DNA of 64,000 nucleotides from Flavobacterium arcticum (GTDB lineage: Bacteria; Bacteroidota; Bacteroidia; Flavobacteriales; Flavobacteriaceae): assembly GCF_003344925.1 (NCBI RefSeq), contig NZ_CP031188.1, positions 2,649,001 through 2,713,000 on the forward strand, written 5' to 3'. Positions 46,237 through 55,306 of the stretch are shown one piece after another. A program made the position numbers and the translations under genes. Position 1 is the stretch's first letter. The number at the start of each line of letters is the position of its first letter. The notes under the pieces were generated by a model. That model ran no database searches and was not told the DNA's origin. It worked only from the letters and a program-made list of their open reading frames with translations.

Positions 46237-48048
46237 TTATTGTTTTATAAATTTAATTGTTTCAGTATAGCCATCTGTCGATAACTTAACAATATACATC
46301 CCTGCTGAAAGGTTAGGTATCGAAACATTGAAATTAACTGTTTTCTCAGCACCTCTATAAACTACTTTTCCATAAATATCATATACCTCAACCTGAAGGC
46401 TGTTATTAATAACATTGGCAAAAGTAATTTCAAACGTACCGTTGTTAGGATTAGGATAGAGTTTAGATACAGCTACTCTTTCATTTACCTCATTGTTATT
46501 AAGCATTTTTTTGCTCATACGAGGTGATGTGGTAGGAACATTACACTCTTCACCTATAGTAGAGTCTATTTGTAAATCAATAAACCCAGTAACAGAAGTA
46601 TAATCTCCACTCAAAATTTCAATATTGCTCTTAGCTTTAAAGTCAAAAGTAGCATCATCTGACACTAAATTATTGGTCATCTTAATTTCATACGGAGCTG
46701 TCTTAAGCACATAATACCATCGGTTTGTAATACAACCCTCAACATTTACAGTACCAAATGTAGCATTCATTTCTTTAGCCATTAGTACCGCCTTATCTGA
46801 CCTGAGCCTACCAGCTCCTATACGTCCTGTATAAGGTAGGTTTTCAGTTATTAAATCGTTTTTGTAAGATGTTAACTTTAATATACTCTCTATCTCTTCT
46901 GGAAAAAGACAAGGGTTTACAGAAAACATTAACCCGATTGTACCTGTAACAAGTGGAGCTGCTACAGATGTGCCCGAAGCATAACCATAATTAGCTATAT
47001 TAGCTGAGGAAACAGATGCAATATTCCTCCCAGGAGCAGATAAATCTACATTTACATTATGAGTTGCATTAAATGGTGGAGTTTCATCTAGATGAATATC
47101 TTTCCAAAAACGCTGTTCAATACTCATATCTCCTATTTCATATTGATGTCCTATGTTAGTAATAGATATTACATGATTATAAGACGCTGGGTAATGGTCT
47201 ATATCAGGCCCTAAAGAACAGGAAAATTGTCCGTTACCCGCAGCAGCTACTAATACTACTCCATAGTCCTCCCATACTTCATTAATAACTTCCTGACCGT
47301 ATGTAGACGGTGTACCTGTAGTACAGCTACCCCAACTCATATTAACTACTCTTCCTCCATTTTGCGCAATAGACAGAAGTCCGGCATAGCCCCCTGCAGA
47401 GAGTATTTCCGAATTATAACCAATAGATGCTATACCAATACCATTATTTGTCCCTGCTGCTGCAACAAGCCCTACTAAAGTACCATGACCCGCATATGTG
47501 CCACTAATACCACTACCTCCTGTAGGGCTGGACACTTTGCCAATAATATCTTCCTGTTGAAAATTCATCGATTCGGCAATTCCAATAGTTACTCCTGTAC
47601 CATCGGTAATATCCCAAGCAGCAGGTGCTCCTATAAAAGGAAGTTCTGGCTGAGTTATAAGAGCTCCTCCAATAGTACCATAATCATTCGGAATAAAAAG
47701 CGGGGTCTCTTCGGGAGCTTCTTCTATTCCTGAAAATATATGTGAATATTGTTTTTGTAATATAGCTATTAATCTTTCCTCACATTTAATTTTATACAAA
47801 TTAATTAGTAGTTCTCTTCGGGTTCCCGGAAATGCATATTCAAAATTTGTAATATTAAATTGACCGAAAATATTGGTCAATTCTTTATTTTTAAAAATTA
47901 ATTTGACTCCGTTACCTGTATCAATTACTTCAGGTACTGCTTGTTTGTCTAATATCTGTACATAATAGTCATACACATAATTATTGTTCGACTGGGCAAA
48001 ACAAACAACACTAAGTAATAATGAAAAAGTTATAATTATACTCTTCAT
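46237..48048 (-). CDS. T9SS-secreted subtilisin-family (S8) protease with an atypical Asp site
   Basis: A 603-residue secreted protein: signal peptide (MKSIIITFSLLLSVVCFAQ), an N-terminal pro-region (about 25-120), an S8 domain (about 130-425) and a C-terminal T9SS type A sorting domain (about 525-603) starting near KLYPNPNNGTFEI. The catalytic His188 (AGHGTLVG), Asn272 of the oxyanion hole (AAAGNG) and Ser361 (SGTSVAAP) are all in place. The usual Asp of the VAVIDTG strand is Glu159 (IGIAES), confirmed in the DNA (47572-47574). Activity may be changed. It lies 2 bases after the tail-fibre-like gene. Confidence 0.9.
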   Translation of the reverse strand: MKSIIITFSLLLSVVCFAQSNNNYVYDYYVQILDKQAVPEVIDTGNGVKLIFKNKELTNIFGQFNITNFEYAFPGTRRELLINLYKIKCEERLIAILQKQYSHIFSGIEEAPEETPLFIPNDYGTIGGALITQPELPFIGAPAAWDITDGTGVTIGIAESMNFQQEDIIGKVSSPTGGSGISGTYAGHGTLVGLVAAAGTNNGIGIASIGYNSEILSAGGYAGLLSIAQNGGRVVNMSWGSCTTGTPSTYGQEVINEVWEDYGVVLVAAAGNGQFSCSLGPDIDHYPASYNHVISITNIGHQYEIGDMSIEQRFWKDIHLDETPPFNATHNVNVDLSAPGRNIASVSSANIANYGYASGTSVAAPLVTGTIGLMFSVNPCLFPEEIESILKLTSYKNDLITENLPYTGRIGAGRLRSDKAVLMAKEMNATFGTVNVEGCITNRWYYVLKTAPYEIKMTNNLVSDDATFDFKAKSNIEILSGDYTSVTGFIDLQIDSTIGEECNVPTTSPRMSKKMLNNNEVNERVAVSKLYPNPNNGTFEITFANVINNSLQVEVYDIYGKVVYRGAEKTVNFNVSIPNLSAGMYIVKLSTDGYTETIKFIKQ

Positions 48049-48050
48049 AA

Positions 48051-48980
48051 TTACTGCTTATTAATTTGGCTTTTTAATTCCTGTACCTGCTTATTAAGCT
48101 CAATTGTATATAAAGTTAGTTCTTCAATTTTTTGCAAAAGCAGTTTATTCATTTCTCCAAGCTCAATACCATTTTTCTCTACTTCGGCAGCAGAAGGTAT
48201 GTCAATAAGATGTCCTTTTTCACTTATATATTTTTCTACTTCTTGCAATGTTGGCAGTTTGTAGCCCTCTTCAAAAACATAATCAGCCCAAGTGGTATAT
48301 ACTTTTACTCTATGAGCGCGAACATTCCCGTTAACGGATAATTTATAAACATCTGTACCGTCAGTAAATGATGTAGTACCTATACCCAAAAATGAATTTT
48401 CTTTAGGCAAGGATAAAGTAATATTATTACTACCGTCATCAGTTAAAGTAAAATTAACCTGCTGAGAACTATCATATATATTCATATATGATCCTGCAGA
48501 ATTATCTGCCCAGAATCTATATCTAGACATGAAGTTTCGGTCTTGTACTGTTAAAAAAACTGCACCATTTGGAAGCACGTTTGATTTGGGATAGTCATAA
48601 AACCCAAATGTTCTACTTCCTCTTTCTGAATTTAATAATGCTCCACCAGCAATTACTCTAGATTTACTATGCATCTCATCCCAAGAAGCAAACGTTGCTG
48701 TTTGAGTTGGAGTAGGGAAATTTCCTTGAAAAACTCCTATATTTCCCTTAATGTTACCAATAACATCTAGTTTTTCTGATGGATTTGTGGTGTTTACCCC
48801 TACATTTCCATTTGAACCTGTAACAAAAAGACCACCTGTTAAAGGCTGAAAGTAAAGATTGTACCCTCCCATCCTAATAGTTCTGTTAGAAGTTAAACTA
48901 CCATTAGTATTATAAATGTTTTGTGCACAAAGAACACCTGTACCGGCAAGCAGCATTGCTGCAATGAAAGCTTTTTTCAT
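48051..48980 (-). CDS. Secreted tail-fibre-like protein
   Basis: A 309-residue exported protein (signal peptide ending LCAQ) with the flavobacterial tail-fibre pattern: GGLFVTGSNGNVGVNTTNPS, EKLDVIGNI near residues 45-75, then beta-rich repeats, a GIGTTSFTDGTD element near 200, and a C-terminal helical coiled-coil (about 255-309). The end (LPTLQEVEKYISEKGHLIDI, then PSAAEVEKNG) resembles the region before an intramolecular chaperone (peptidase S74-like), but no S74 domain is present. It probably forms a trimeric surface fibre. The T9SS subtilase gene follows after 2 bases, so the two are produced together. There is no sign of a prophage around it. Confidence 0.82.
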   Translation of the reverse strand: MKKAFIAAMLLAGTGVLCAQNIYNTNGSLTSNRTIRMGGYNLYFQPLTGGLFVTGSNGNVGVNTTNPSEKLDVIGNIKGNIGVFQGNFPTPTQTATFASWDEMHSKSRVIAGGALLNSERGSRTFGFYDYPKSNVLPNGAVFLTVQDRNFMSRYRFWADNSAGSYMNIYDSSQQVNFTLTDDGSNNITLSLPKENSFLGIGTTSFTDGTDVYKLSVNGNVRAHRVKVYTTWADYVFEEGYKLPTLQEVEKYISEKGHLIDIPSAAEVEKNGIELGEMNKLLLQKIEELTLYTIELNKQVQELKSQINKQ

Positions 48981-49073
48981 GATTAATAATTTTTCAGTTA
49001 GATAATATTACTAAGCTAATGAAAAACTATAAACGACTTTCATTTTACCATAAAAATCCGACAAAAACCTAAA

Positions 49074-50360
49074 TTAAGCGGTTCTACTAAACAATTTCTT
49101 TCTAAAATAATAGACAAGTACTAACAGGTAAACAAAATAAGTAATCGCATGCCCCATGACAGCGCCCTCACTACCATATAGTTTTATTAAATAATGACTA
49201 GAGAAGTATAAAATGACATAAGACATTACATCGGTAATAATAAATTCTTTTGTCATTTTTTTTGCAAAAAATTCATAGCCTAATATAAACGCACACACTT
49301 TAAAAAAATCGCCTACTAGTTGCCATAAAAACAAATTAGTCATAGGTGAGAAGTCTTCATTAAAAAGTAGTCGTACTATAAAGTTTTTGAGAACAAAAAT
49401 AAGTACCAGCCCTAATCCAAAAACAGGTACTATTGTTTTATAATAGCTCCAAAAAACACGACCCGTTTCCTTATCTGTTTTTGCAGATGATAGTTTAGGA
49501 AAAAAGTAAACGGTTAACAACGTTGATACAAACATTAGATAAAAAAAAGAAATACGGTTTATAGCTTCCCAAAAACCTGCCTCATTCCCGCTATAATTAT
49601 CTATAAGGTGTGTGCGTATAGATATTGCCACAACAGGACCTATAGCGGTTGTAACAAGACTCATTAAGCTATAAGAAGATAAACCTCTTAATATACTTTT
49701 ATCAAAATTTTTAATACTGAGAAAAGAAAAGCTACCTAACTGTTTCCTTAGCAAGAAAAACGAAATAAAAAACATAAGAGAAGGAGATATAACTAGCCCT
49801 AATAAAGCTCCAGAAACTCTTAATTGCCATATCAATACTGCCGATAGGAGTACCCCTGTAATATTTCCCCAAATATTTATTTTTATAACTTCTTTATAAC
49901 GACTTAGCCCGTTGAGTATACTTACAAAAATAATATTACCAATATACCATGGTAATGCTAATATCATAACTCTAAATATCCAGTTATACTCATGTTCTTT
50001 ACCAAAAAAAAGCTCGCTTAAATAGCCTGCAAAAAACAGTAATAACAAACTCAAAACAATAATTGTAGCAAAAACGCTATAAAAAACAGTTGTTATTACA
50101 CGCTCTTTTTTCTTATTGTCATTTTCATTTTCAGCAATATATTTAATAATTCCATTTTCAAAACCAAGTGTCCCAAACACTTCTACTTGGCGTATAAAGT
50201 TTCTGAAATTACCTACCAATGCTAATCCAGAAGGACCTATAAAAACAGCTATCATTTTTGATGCTAGCAATCCTCCGGCAATCTTTATCAATACACTAAA
50301 AGTATTGAGTGAAGAAACCTTAAAAATAGGATTATTAAGTATCGATTTTATAAACTTCAA
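49074..50360 (-). CDS. Oligosaccharide flippase (Wzx/MATE-like)
   Basis: A 428-residue inner-membrane protein with about twelve to fourteen helices, of the polysaccharide-export MOP superfamily. It would flip polyprenyl-linked oligosaccharides to the periplasmic face. The N-terminal pattern FIGPSGLALVGNFRNFIRQV and the later SLVTTAIGPVVAISIRTHLI fit the family. The open frame starts with TTG at 50360, 10 bases after the upstream stop; no ATG precedes the first helix. It follows the FemAB/GNAT-like gene and lies within the wider glycan region. Confidence 0.88.
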   Translation of the reverse strand: MKFIKSILNNPIFKVSSLNTFSVLIKIAGGLLASKMIAVFIGPSGLALVGNFRNFIRQVEVFGTLGFENGIIKYIAENENDNKKKERVITTVFYSVFATIIVLSLLLLFFAGYLSELFFGKEHEYNWIFRVMILALPWYIGNIIFVSILNGLSRYKEVIKINIWGNITGVLLSAVLIWQLRVSGALLGLVISPSLMFFISFFLLRKQLGSFSFLSIKNFDKSILRGLSSYSLMSLVTTAIGPVVAISIRTHLIDNYSGNEAGFWEAINRISFFYLMFVSTLLTVYFFPKLSSAKTDKETGRVFWSYYKTIVPVFGLGLVLIFVLKNFIVRLLFNEDFSPMTNLFLWQLVGDFFKVCAFILGYEFFAKKMTKEFIITDVMSYVILYFSSHYLIKLYGSEGAVMGHAITYFVYLLVLVYYFRKKLFSRTA

Positions 50361-50370
50361 TAGTAGTTTT

Positions 50371-51339
50371 TTAAATTAAGACATCGTCCAACAAATGAAA
50401 ATTAGCAGTATCTACTTCATAAAAATCTTGAATTATAATACGTGCACCAAAACTCTCTTTCCAAAACATTAATCCTTCATTTAGTTTTCTACCCTGCTGT
50501 TCTGTAGATGGACCAAAATCAAAATAACTGTAATTAGAAAAGGTATCTATAAGAAAACTATAAAGGTAATCTAAACTACCTAAGGCATTTTTATCTTCTT
50601 GCCCAGATATATATTGTGGGTGTGCAACAATATCAGTTAAAAAAATAGTTGTACCCGCAACAATTTTATTCTCTTGATAAACATTAAAATGTCTTATTTT
50701 ATCAGGAAATTTTTGATGTAAATAATTTATCTCAGCCGCAGTATGTACTGGTTTTGTATTATGCTTATTTTTAATATTAGGAATTAAAATTTCATTCCAA
50801 AAAAGTCCAAAGTTAGGCTCTTCTATTATTATAAGCTCATTTTTAGTCCCTCGTCTTATTGCTCCTTTTCTAGATCTAGTAATTGGCAATAGATTACTCC
50901 TATCAATCACCGAAAGTCCATCCCTTCGTGTTAGTTTTGCATTGAGCAAAAATATCACATACTCCTGTTCTTGTGCTGGTACCTTATGGTATATAATAGG
51001 TACAGGCTTTATATGTAATGTTTTAATGTCATTATCATTTAAAAACTGTAATAACTCCCTATATATATTAATAACCCCAGTAAGTTTCATTTTGTTGCCA
51101 TATACCAAACCACCATAAGTAAGCCCTTTATGAGAGTGTACAACATCCCCCTCTCTATTAGCAGGGAATATCGCTACGAGTTTTTCTTTTTCAAATATCA
51201 TAAGCGAAAAATCTTCAAATCGGTCGCTATGGTATTCCATAAAATCACGATGAAATAAAAAGGTTCCGTTTTTAGAATTTGTTATAAATTCATTCCATAA
51301 ACTATAATGCGATATATTGTATTGCTCTATCTTGTACAT
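50371..51339 (-). CDS. FemAB/GNAT-like acyltransferase
   Basis: About 322 residues. The start is set at the ATG at 51339 (MYKIEQYNISHYSLWNEF), the usual beginning of this family; an in-frame TTG at 51414 would add 25 hydrophilic residues without a clear role. The N-terminal half has FLFHRDFMEYHSDRF and ends in VIDRSNLLPITRSRK; the C-terminal half contains HPQYISGQEDKNALGSLDYL and FDFGPSTEQQGRKLNEGLMF, the CoA-binding type segment of GNAT/FemAB-fold proteins. Such enzymes acylate sugars or peptides of surface glycans. The flippase gene follows after 10 bases. Confidence 0.8.
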   Translation of the reverse strand: MYKIEQYNISHYSLWNEFITNSKNGTFLFHRDFMEYHSDRFEDFSLMIFEKEKLVAIFPANREGDVVHSHKGLTYGGLVYGNKMKLTGVINIYRELLQFLNDNDIKTLHIKPVPIIYHKVPAQEQEYVIFLLNAKLTRRDGLSVIDRSNLLPITRSRKGAIRRGTKNELIIIEEPNFGLFWNEILIPNIKNKHNTKPVHTAAEINYLHQKFPDKIRHFNVYQENKIVAGTTIFLTDIVAHPQYISGQEDKNALGSLDYLYSFLIDTFSNYSYFDFGPSTEQQGRKLNEGLMFWKESFGARIIIQDFYEVDTANFHLLDDVLI

Positions 51340-51495
51340 AGAAAATAAAGGATTTCTGATGCGTAAAAGTATAAATATTTTATGAAGGAACTTGCTTGTT
51401 TTATTTAAACACAAATGTTTAATACATATTGTTTTTGCTTAAAAAATTTGGTATTACTAAATATTTGCTAATTTTAAAGAAAAAAGCTAATTGCC

Positions 51496-53940
51496 GTGAA
51501 CCAAAAATTATCCTACCTAATTTTATTACTCTTAATAGTCTTTTCAGGATATACTCAAGATATAGCACTGTATGAGCAATTTAACGGAAGATACGATTTT
51601 ACTTTTGTAGGCAATACTTTAAATCCTGCCGAGAATAACCCTACCGCTGCCTGCAATATTTATACAACATCATCTGCTAATTTAAATCTTGACTCTAATG
51701 ATAGCGTTGTTGCAGCTTATTTATATTGGGCAGGTTCTGGTACAGGCGATTTTGATATAGAATTAAACGGTACGCCTGTTACTGCCGAACGCGACTTCCC
51801 GTTAAGTGCCTTAAATACCGATGGGTTAACAAGAAATTATTTTAGTGCCTTTGCCGATGTTACAGCACAAGTACAAACTACTGGAAATGGTGTTTATACC
51901 GTATCTGAACTCGATCTAACAGCAGTAATACAAGACCCGTTATACTGTAATATTAAAACCAATTTTGGAGGGTGGGCAATTATTGTTTTTTATTACAATC
52001 CAAACTTGCCGCTTAATCAGGTTAATTTATATGATGGCTTAGAGTATGTACCCCCTTTTATCAATGTTATCCTGCCAAGTCTTAATGTAATAGATAATGA
52101 AGGGGCTAAAATAGGATTTCTTGCTTGGGAAGGAGATGCTTCTCTTGCTGTTACCGAAACTTTAAGTATTAATGGTACCCCATTAAGTAATGATCTCAAC
52201 CCTGTTAATAACGCTTTTAATGGTACTAATACCGTCACAGGGTCTAGCACTATGTACAACATGGATCTTGATATATATGATATACAAGATAATATAGCAA
52301 TAGGCGATGCTACTGCCGAAATCACACTACAATCAGGGCAAGATTTTGTGATGGTAAATGCTATTGTTACTAAACTAAACAGCCAACTACCCGATGCTAC
52401 TATTGAAATTAATACTATTACACAAGAATGTAACTCAGGCTCAATATCGCTCGATTATACTGTTTATAATGTAAATAGCACCGAGTTTTTGCCCGCAGGC
52501 ACACCTATAGCCTTTTATATTAATGGTGATTTTGTAGCAGGAACAACAACAATGGGAGATATACCCATTGGTGACAACGAAAGTGGCATTATCATTATAA
52601 ACATTCCTGCAGGAACACCTATAGACTATGAAATATTGGTGGTAGTAGATGATGTAGGCGATGGCACAGGTGGTATAGTGACCGAAACCGATGAAACTAA
52701 TAATAGCGTTATTATTAACGAAACTCAGCATGTATCGCCCCCATTACAACAACCTGAAGATATAACGGTTTGTGAAACCGACAATGGTACTAATATCGGT
52801 GTTTTTGATTTTTCGGAATATATCGAGTCGTTAAAAAATAATACGACAGATATAGTAACTTTCCATACTTCTCTAACGGATGCAATTGATAATGTAGATG
52901 CAATTGACAATCCTGAAAATTATACTTCTAATGGTATGAATCCGCAAACCATATATGTTCGCTTAGAAAACGAAAATGGTTGCTTTACTACTGGTGAATT
53001 TAATCTTATAGCCATAGATTGTTTATTCCCCGATGGTACAGTTTCGCTAGGCGATATTGGGAAATCGTGCAACTCTAGAGTTATAACAGTACAATATACC
53101 ATCAATAACTTTAATAGTTTTGACGTGTTACCTTCTGGCACACCTATCTCTATTTATGCTAATGGAGAATTTTTAGACTATACCGAAACTTTGCTCGATA
53201 TTGCTATAGGCGGCATTGAAAGCGGTAGTATTACCCTTACTATACCTGATGACGTACCGCTAGACTTCGAACTTTCATTTGTAGTAGATGATATAGGTAA
53301 CGGTACAGGAATAGTAACTGAAATAGATGAAACCAACAATAATACACTTATACCTTTATCGCTTATAGTATCGACTGATTTACATGAAGTTGCCAGTGTT
53401 ATAGTTTGTGATGAAGGGTTTGGTATAGGTACATTTGATTTTTCTGACTATGAAGAATCGCTAAAAAACATACCAACCGATATGGTATATTTTTACACAA
53501 CAGCAACAGATGCTAACCAAGACAGTAACCGCATTTACAACACTACTACATTTGTAAGCACGAGCAATCCGCAAGAAATTTTTGTACGGGTAGATAACGG
53601 CATCTGTTACAACACCACTTCATTTTTACTGTACACTAAAAAATGTCCGCCTACGACATTTAACTATGTAACGCCTAATAACGACGGGTATAATGACACC
53701 TTTTTTGTAGAGGGATTGCGAAATATATTCTTGAATTTTAAAATGAGTATATACAACCGTTGGGGCAGCTTAGTATGGACAGGCAACCATAGCAAGGAAG
53801 ACTGGAATGGTATTGCTAACGTAGAGAAAATAGGTCCTGAAGGTAATACTGTGCCTGTAGGTACTTATTATTTTGTATTGGAACTTAATGACCCTGATTA
53901 TCCTGAACCTATTGTGGGATGGGTTTATGTGAGTAAATAA
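51496..53940 (+). CDS. T9SS type B surface protein with DUF3344-like, CARDB-like and ~95-residue modules
   Basis: An 814-residue surface protein starting with GTG and a signal peptide ending YTQ. Residues ~25-300 form a DUF3344-like domain (VAAYLYWAGSGTGDFDIELN). Then follow [CARDB-like domain - module] twice: CARDB-like parts at about 305-415 and 515-625 (both ending DETNN), modules at about 420-510 and 630-720 with VCETDNGTNIGVFDFSEY and TIYVRLENENGC. The modules match those of the giant protein at 12204-18416. The C-terminal type B sorting domain starts at FNYVTPNNDGYND. It is monocistronic and its stop abuts that of the TRIC-type gene. Confidence 0.88.
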   Translation: MNQKLSYLILLLLIVFSGYTQDIALYEQFNGRYDFTFVGNTLNPAENNPTAACNIYTTSSANLNLDSNDSVVAAYLYWAGSGTGDFDIELNGTPVTAERDFPLSALNTDGLTRNYFSAFADVTAQVQTTGNGVYTVSELDLTAVIQDPLYCNIKTNFGGWAIIVFYYNPNLPLNQVNLYDGLEYVPPFINVILPSLNVIDNEGAKIGFLAWEGDASLAVTETLSINGTPLSNDLNPVNNAFNGTNTVTGSSTMYNMDLDIYDIQDNIAIGDATAEITLQSGQDFVMVNAIVTKLNSQLPDATIEINTITQECNSGSISLDYTVYNVNSTEFLPAGTPIAFYINGDFVAGTTTMGDIPIGDNESGIIIINIPAGTPIDYEILVVVDDVGDGTGGIVTETDETNNSVIINETQHVSPPLQQPEDITVCETDNGTNIGVFDFSEYIESLKNNTTDIVTFHTSLTDAIDNVDAIDNPENYTSNGMNPQTIYVRLENENGCFTTGEFNLIAIDCLFPDGTVSLGDIGKSCNSRVITVQYTINNFNSFDVLPSGTPISIYANGEFLDYTETLLDIAIGGIESGSITLTIPDDVPLDFELSFVVDDIGNGTGIVTEIDETNNNTLIPLSLIVSTDLHEVASVIVCDEGFGIGTFDFSDYEESLKNIPTDMVYFYTTATDANQDSNRIYNTTTFVSTSNPQEIFVRVDNGICYNTTSFLLYTKKCPPTTFNYVTPNNDGYNDTFFVEGLRNIFLNFKMSIYNRWGSLVWTGNHSKEDWNGIANVEKIGPEGNTVPVGTYYFVLELNDPDYPEPIVGWVYVSK

Positions 53941-54543
53941 TTATTTCCTCTCTAGCGAAGGCAACGATAATTTATAATATACTGCCAGCAATCTGGCAAT
54001 TATTATAACAGCAGGAGTAAGTAAATACACTATGTTTATTGGTAAGTTTAGCTCTAGAAGCGCAAAAAAAACTGTACCTCCTAATATGCAAATAGTAGCA
54101 TATACTTCTTTCCTGAATATAACAGGTATATCATTACACAATATATCCCGTATTACTCCACCAAAACAAGCCGTCATAGTACCTAGTGCAATACATATAA
54201 TTGGGTGCAGGTTAGTATCAAGTCCTTTTTCTAAACCTATAAGGGTAAACACACCAAGCCCAATGGTATCGAATAAAAATAAGGATTTACGCAGCTTTTC
54301 GAGTTTTTTACGAAATATAACTGCTAAAATAAAACTTGCTATTATAGTATATACATAATTAAGATCGAGCATCCAGCCCACAGGGGTTCGCCCTATAAGT
54401 ACATCACGAAGTGTACCCCCTCCTACTGCCGTTACAAAAGCAATAACAAAAACCCCAAAGGGATCCATTTTTTTATTCATTGCGGTAAGTACCCCCGATA
54501 TAGCAAAAGCTAGTGTCCCTAAAAGATCAAGCAAGTAAAACAT
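53941..54543 (-). CDS. TRIC-type (UPF0126/YicG-like) cation channel family protein
   Basis: A 200-residue polytopic membrane protein made of two similar three-helix halves, each with a Gly-rich motif: AVGGGTLRDVLIGRTP and ACFGGVIRDILCNDIP. These GGxxRD motifs are the mark of prokaryotic TRIC homologues (formerly UPF0126), which form potassium-permeable trimers in structural work on the family. The physiological role in bacteria is unclear. It overlaps the RDD gene by one base, so the two are co-transcribed, leaving the convergent T9SS gene without an intervening terminator. Confidence 0.9.
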   Translation of the reverse strand: MFYLLDLLGTLAFAISGVLTAMNKKMDPFGVFVIAFVTAVGGGTLRDVLIGRTPVGWMLDLNYVYTIIASFILAVIFRKKLEKLRKSLFLFDTIGLGVFTLIGLEKGLDTNLHPIICIALGTMTACFGGVIRDILCNDIPVIFRKEVYATICILGGTVFFALLELNLPINIVYLLTPAVIIIARLLAVYYKLSLPSLERK

Positions 54544-55283
54544 TACATTTTTTGGGTATAATAGTTATAATCATTCAATATCGTTTCTATAAAAGCAGTT
54601 GCATTTGCCGATATTGATTTTATACCTGTAACTGACTCTACTTTATCTTGTAGTTTCTGAATCATCGTCCAGTCAGTAGTACGCAGGCTAGTTTCATAAG
54701 TTTCTTTAATAATCCTTACATCATTATCACTTAGTTTTATGACTAATGGGTATACAGGTATATATCTGTCATCTAGTTCGCGTAATATGGTATGGTTTAT
54801 ATTGATATTATTCTTTAGGCTAATAACAGCCGTACCCGCAGCCATATCGCCCAGCCGTTGGGTTTTCTTACTTACTAGCATTGCTATTACCCCAATAAAA
54901 GCAAACATACCTGTAACCTCAATTATTCTAAATATCCATCGAATAAGATAATCGCCAAAACCCGCCTGATAGCCGTCTATCTTTATTACCTTTATTTTCA
55001 TTACACGCTTACCCAACGTTTGCCCTTCCATAAGACTTTCCATTACCAGCGCATAAAACATAACAGGTAAAAAAAATATTCCGTAAACGGTATTTTCAGA
55101 CCATCCGTCTAAACCCGATAAATAATCATTGAACCCCGTAATATCAAAAACAAGTAAAATAATAATATAATAGGCTATCCAGATAACCAAATCGAGTAAA
55201 TATGCCAATATGCGCTCACCCAATGATGCCGCATTAAAATTTATATTCACATTTTGTGTAGTAGTTATAGATAGTTCTGACAT
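54543..55283 (-). CDS. RDD-family membrane protein
   Basis: A 246-residue protein with an N-terminal RDD domain of three to four helices (about 20-140): GERILAYLLDLVIWIAYYII with the Arg-Asp pair, and GQTLGKRVMKIKVIK. A soluble C-terminal part (about 150-246) follows. RDD proteins are recurrent neighbours of SpoIIM, MoxR and DUF58 genes in Bacteroidota. It is divergent from SpoIIM with only 23 bases between the start codons, so their control regions must overlap or lie in coding sequence. Confidence 0.88.
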   Translation of the reverse strand: MSELSITTTQNVNINFNAASLGERILAYLLDLVIWIAYYIIILLVFDITGFNDYLSGLDGWSENTVYGIFFLPVMFYALVMESLMEGQTLGKRVMKIKVIKIDGYQAGFGDYLIRWIFRIIEVTGMFAFIGVIAMLVSKKTQRLGDMAAGTAVISLKNNININHTILRELDDRYIPVYPLVIKLSDNDVRIIKETYETSLRTTDWTMIQKLQDKVESVTGIKSISANATAFIETILNDYNYYTQKM

Positions 55284-55306
55284 ATTTTATATTTTAGCTC
55301 CTAATT

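Noticed and set aside
48051..48980. Tail-fibre-like gene as a sign of a prophage
   Set aside because: No capsid, portal, terminase, integrase or lysis genes nearby; this family is common in flavobacterial chromosomes, and the gene has a signal peptide.
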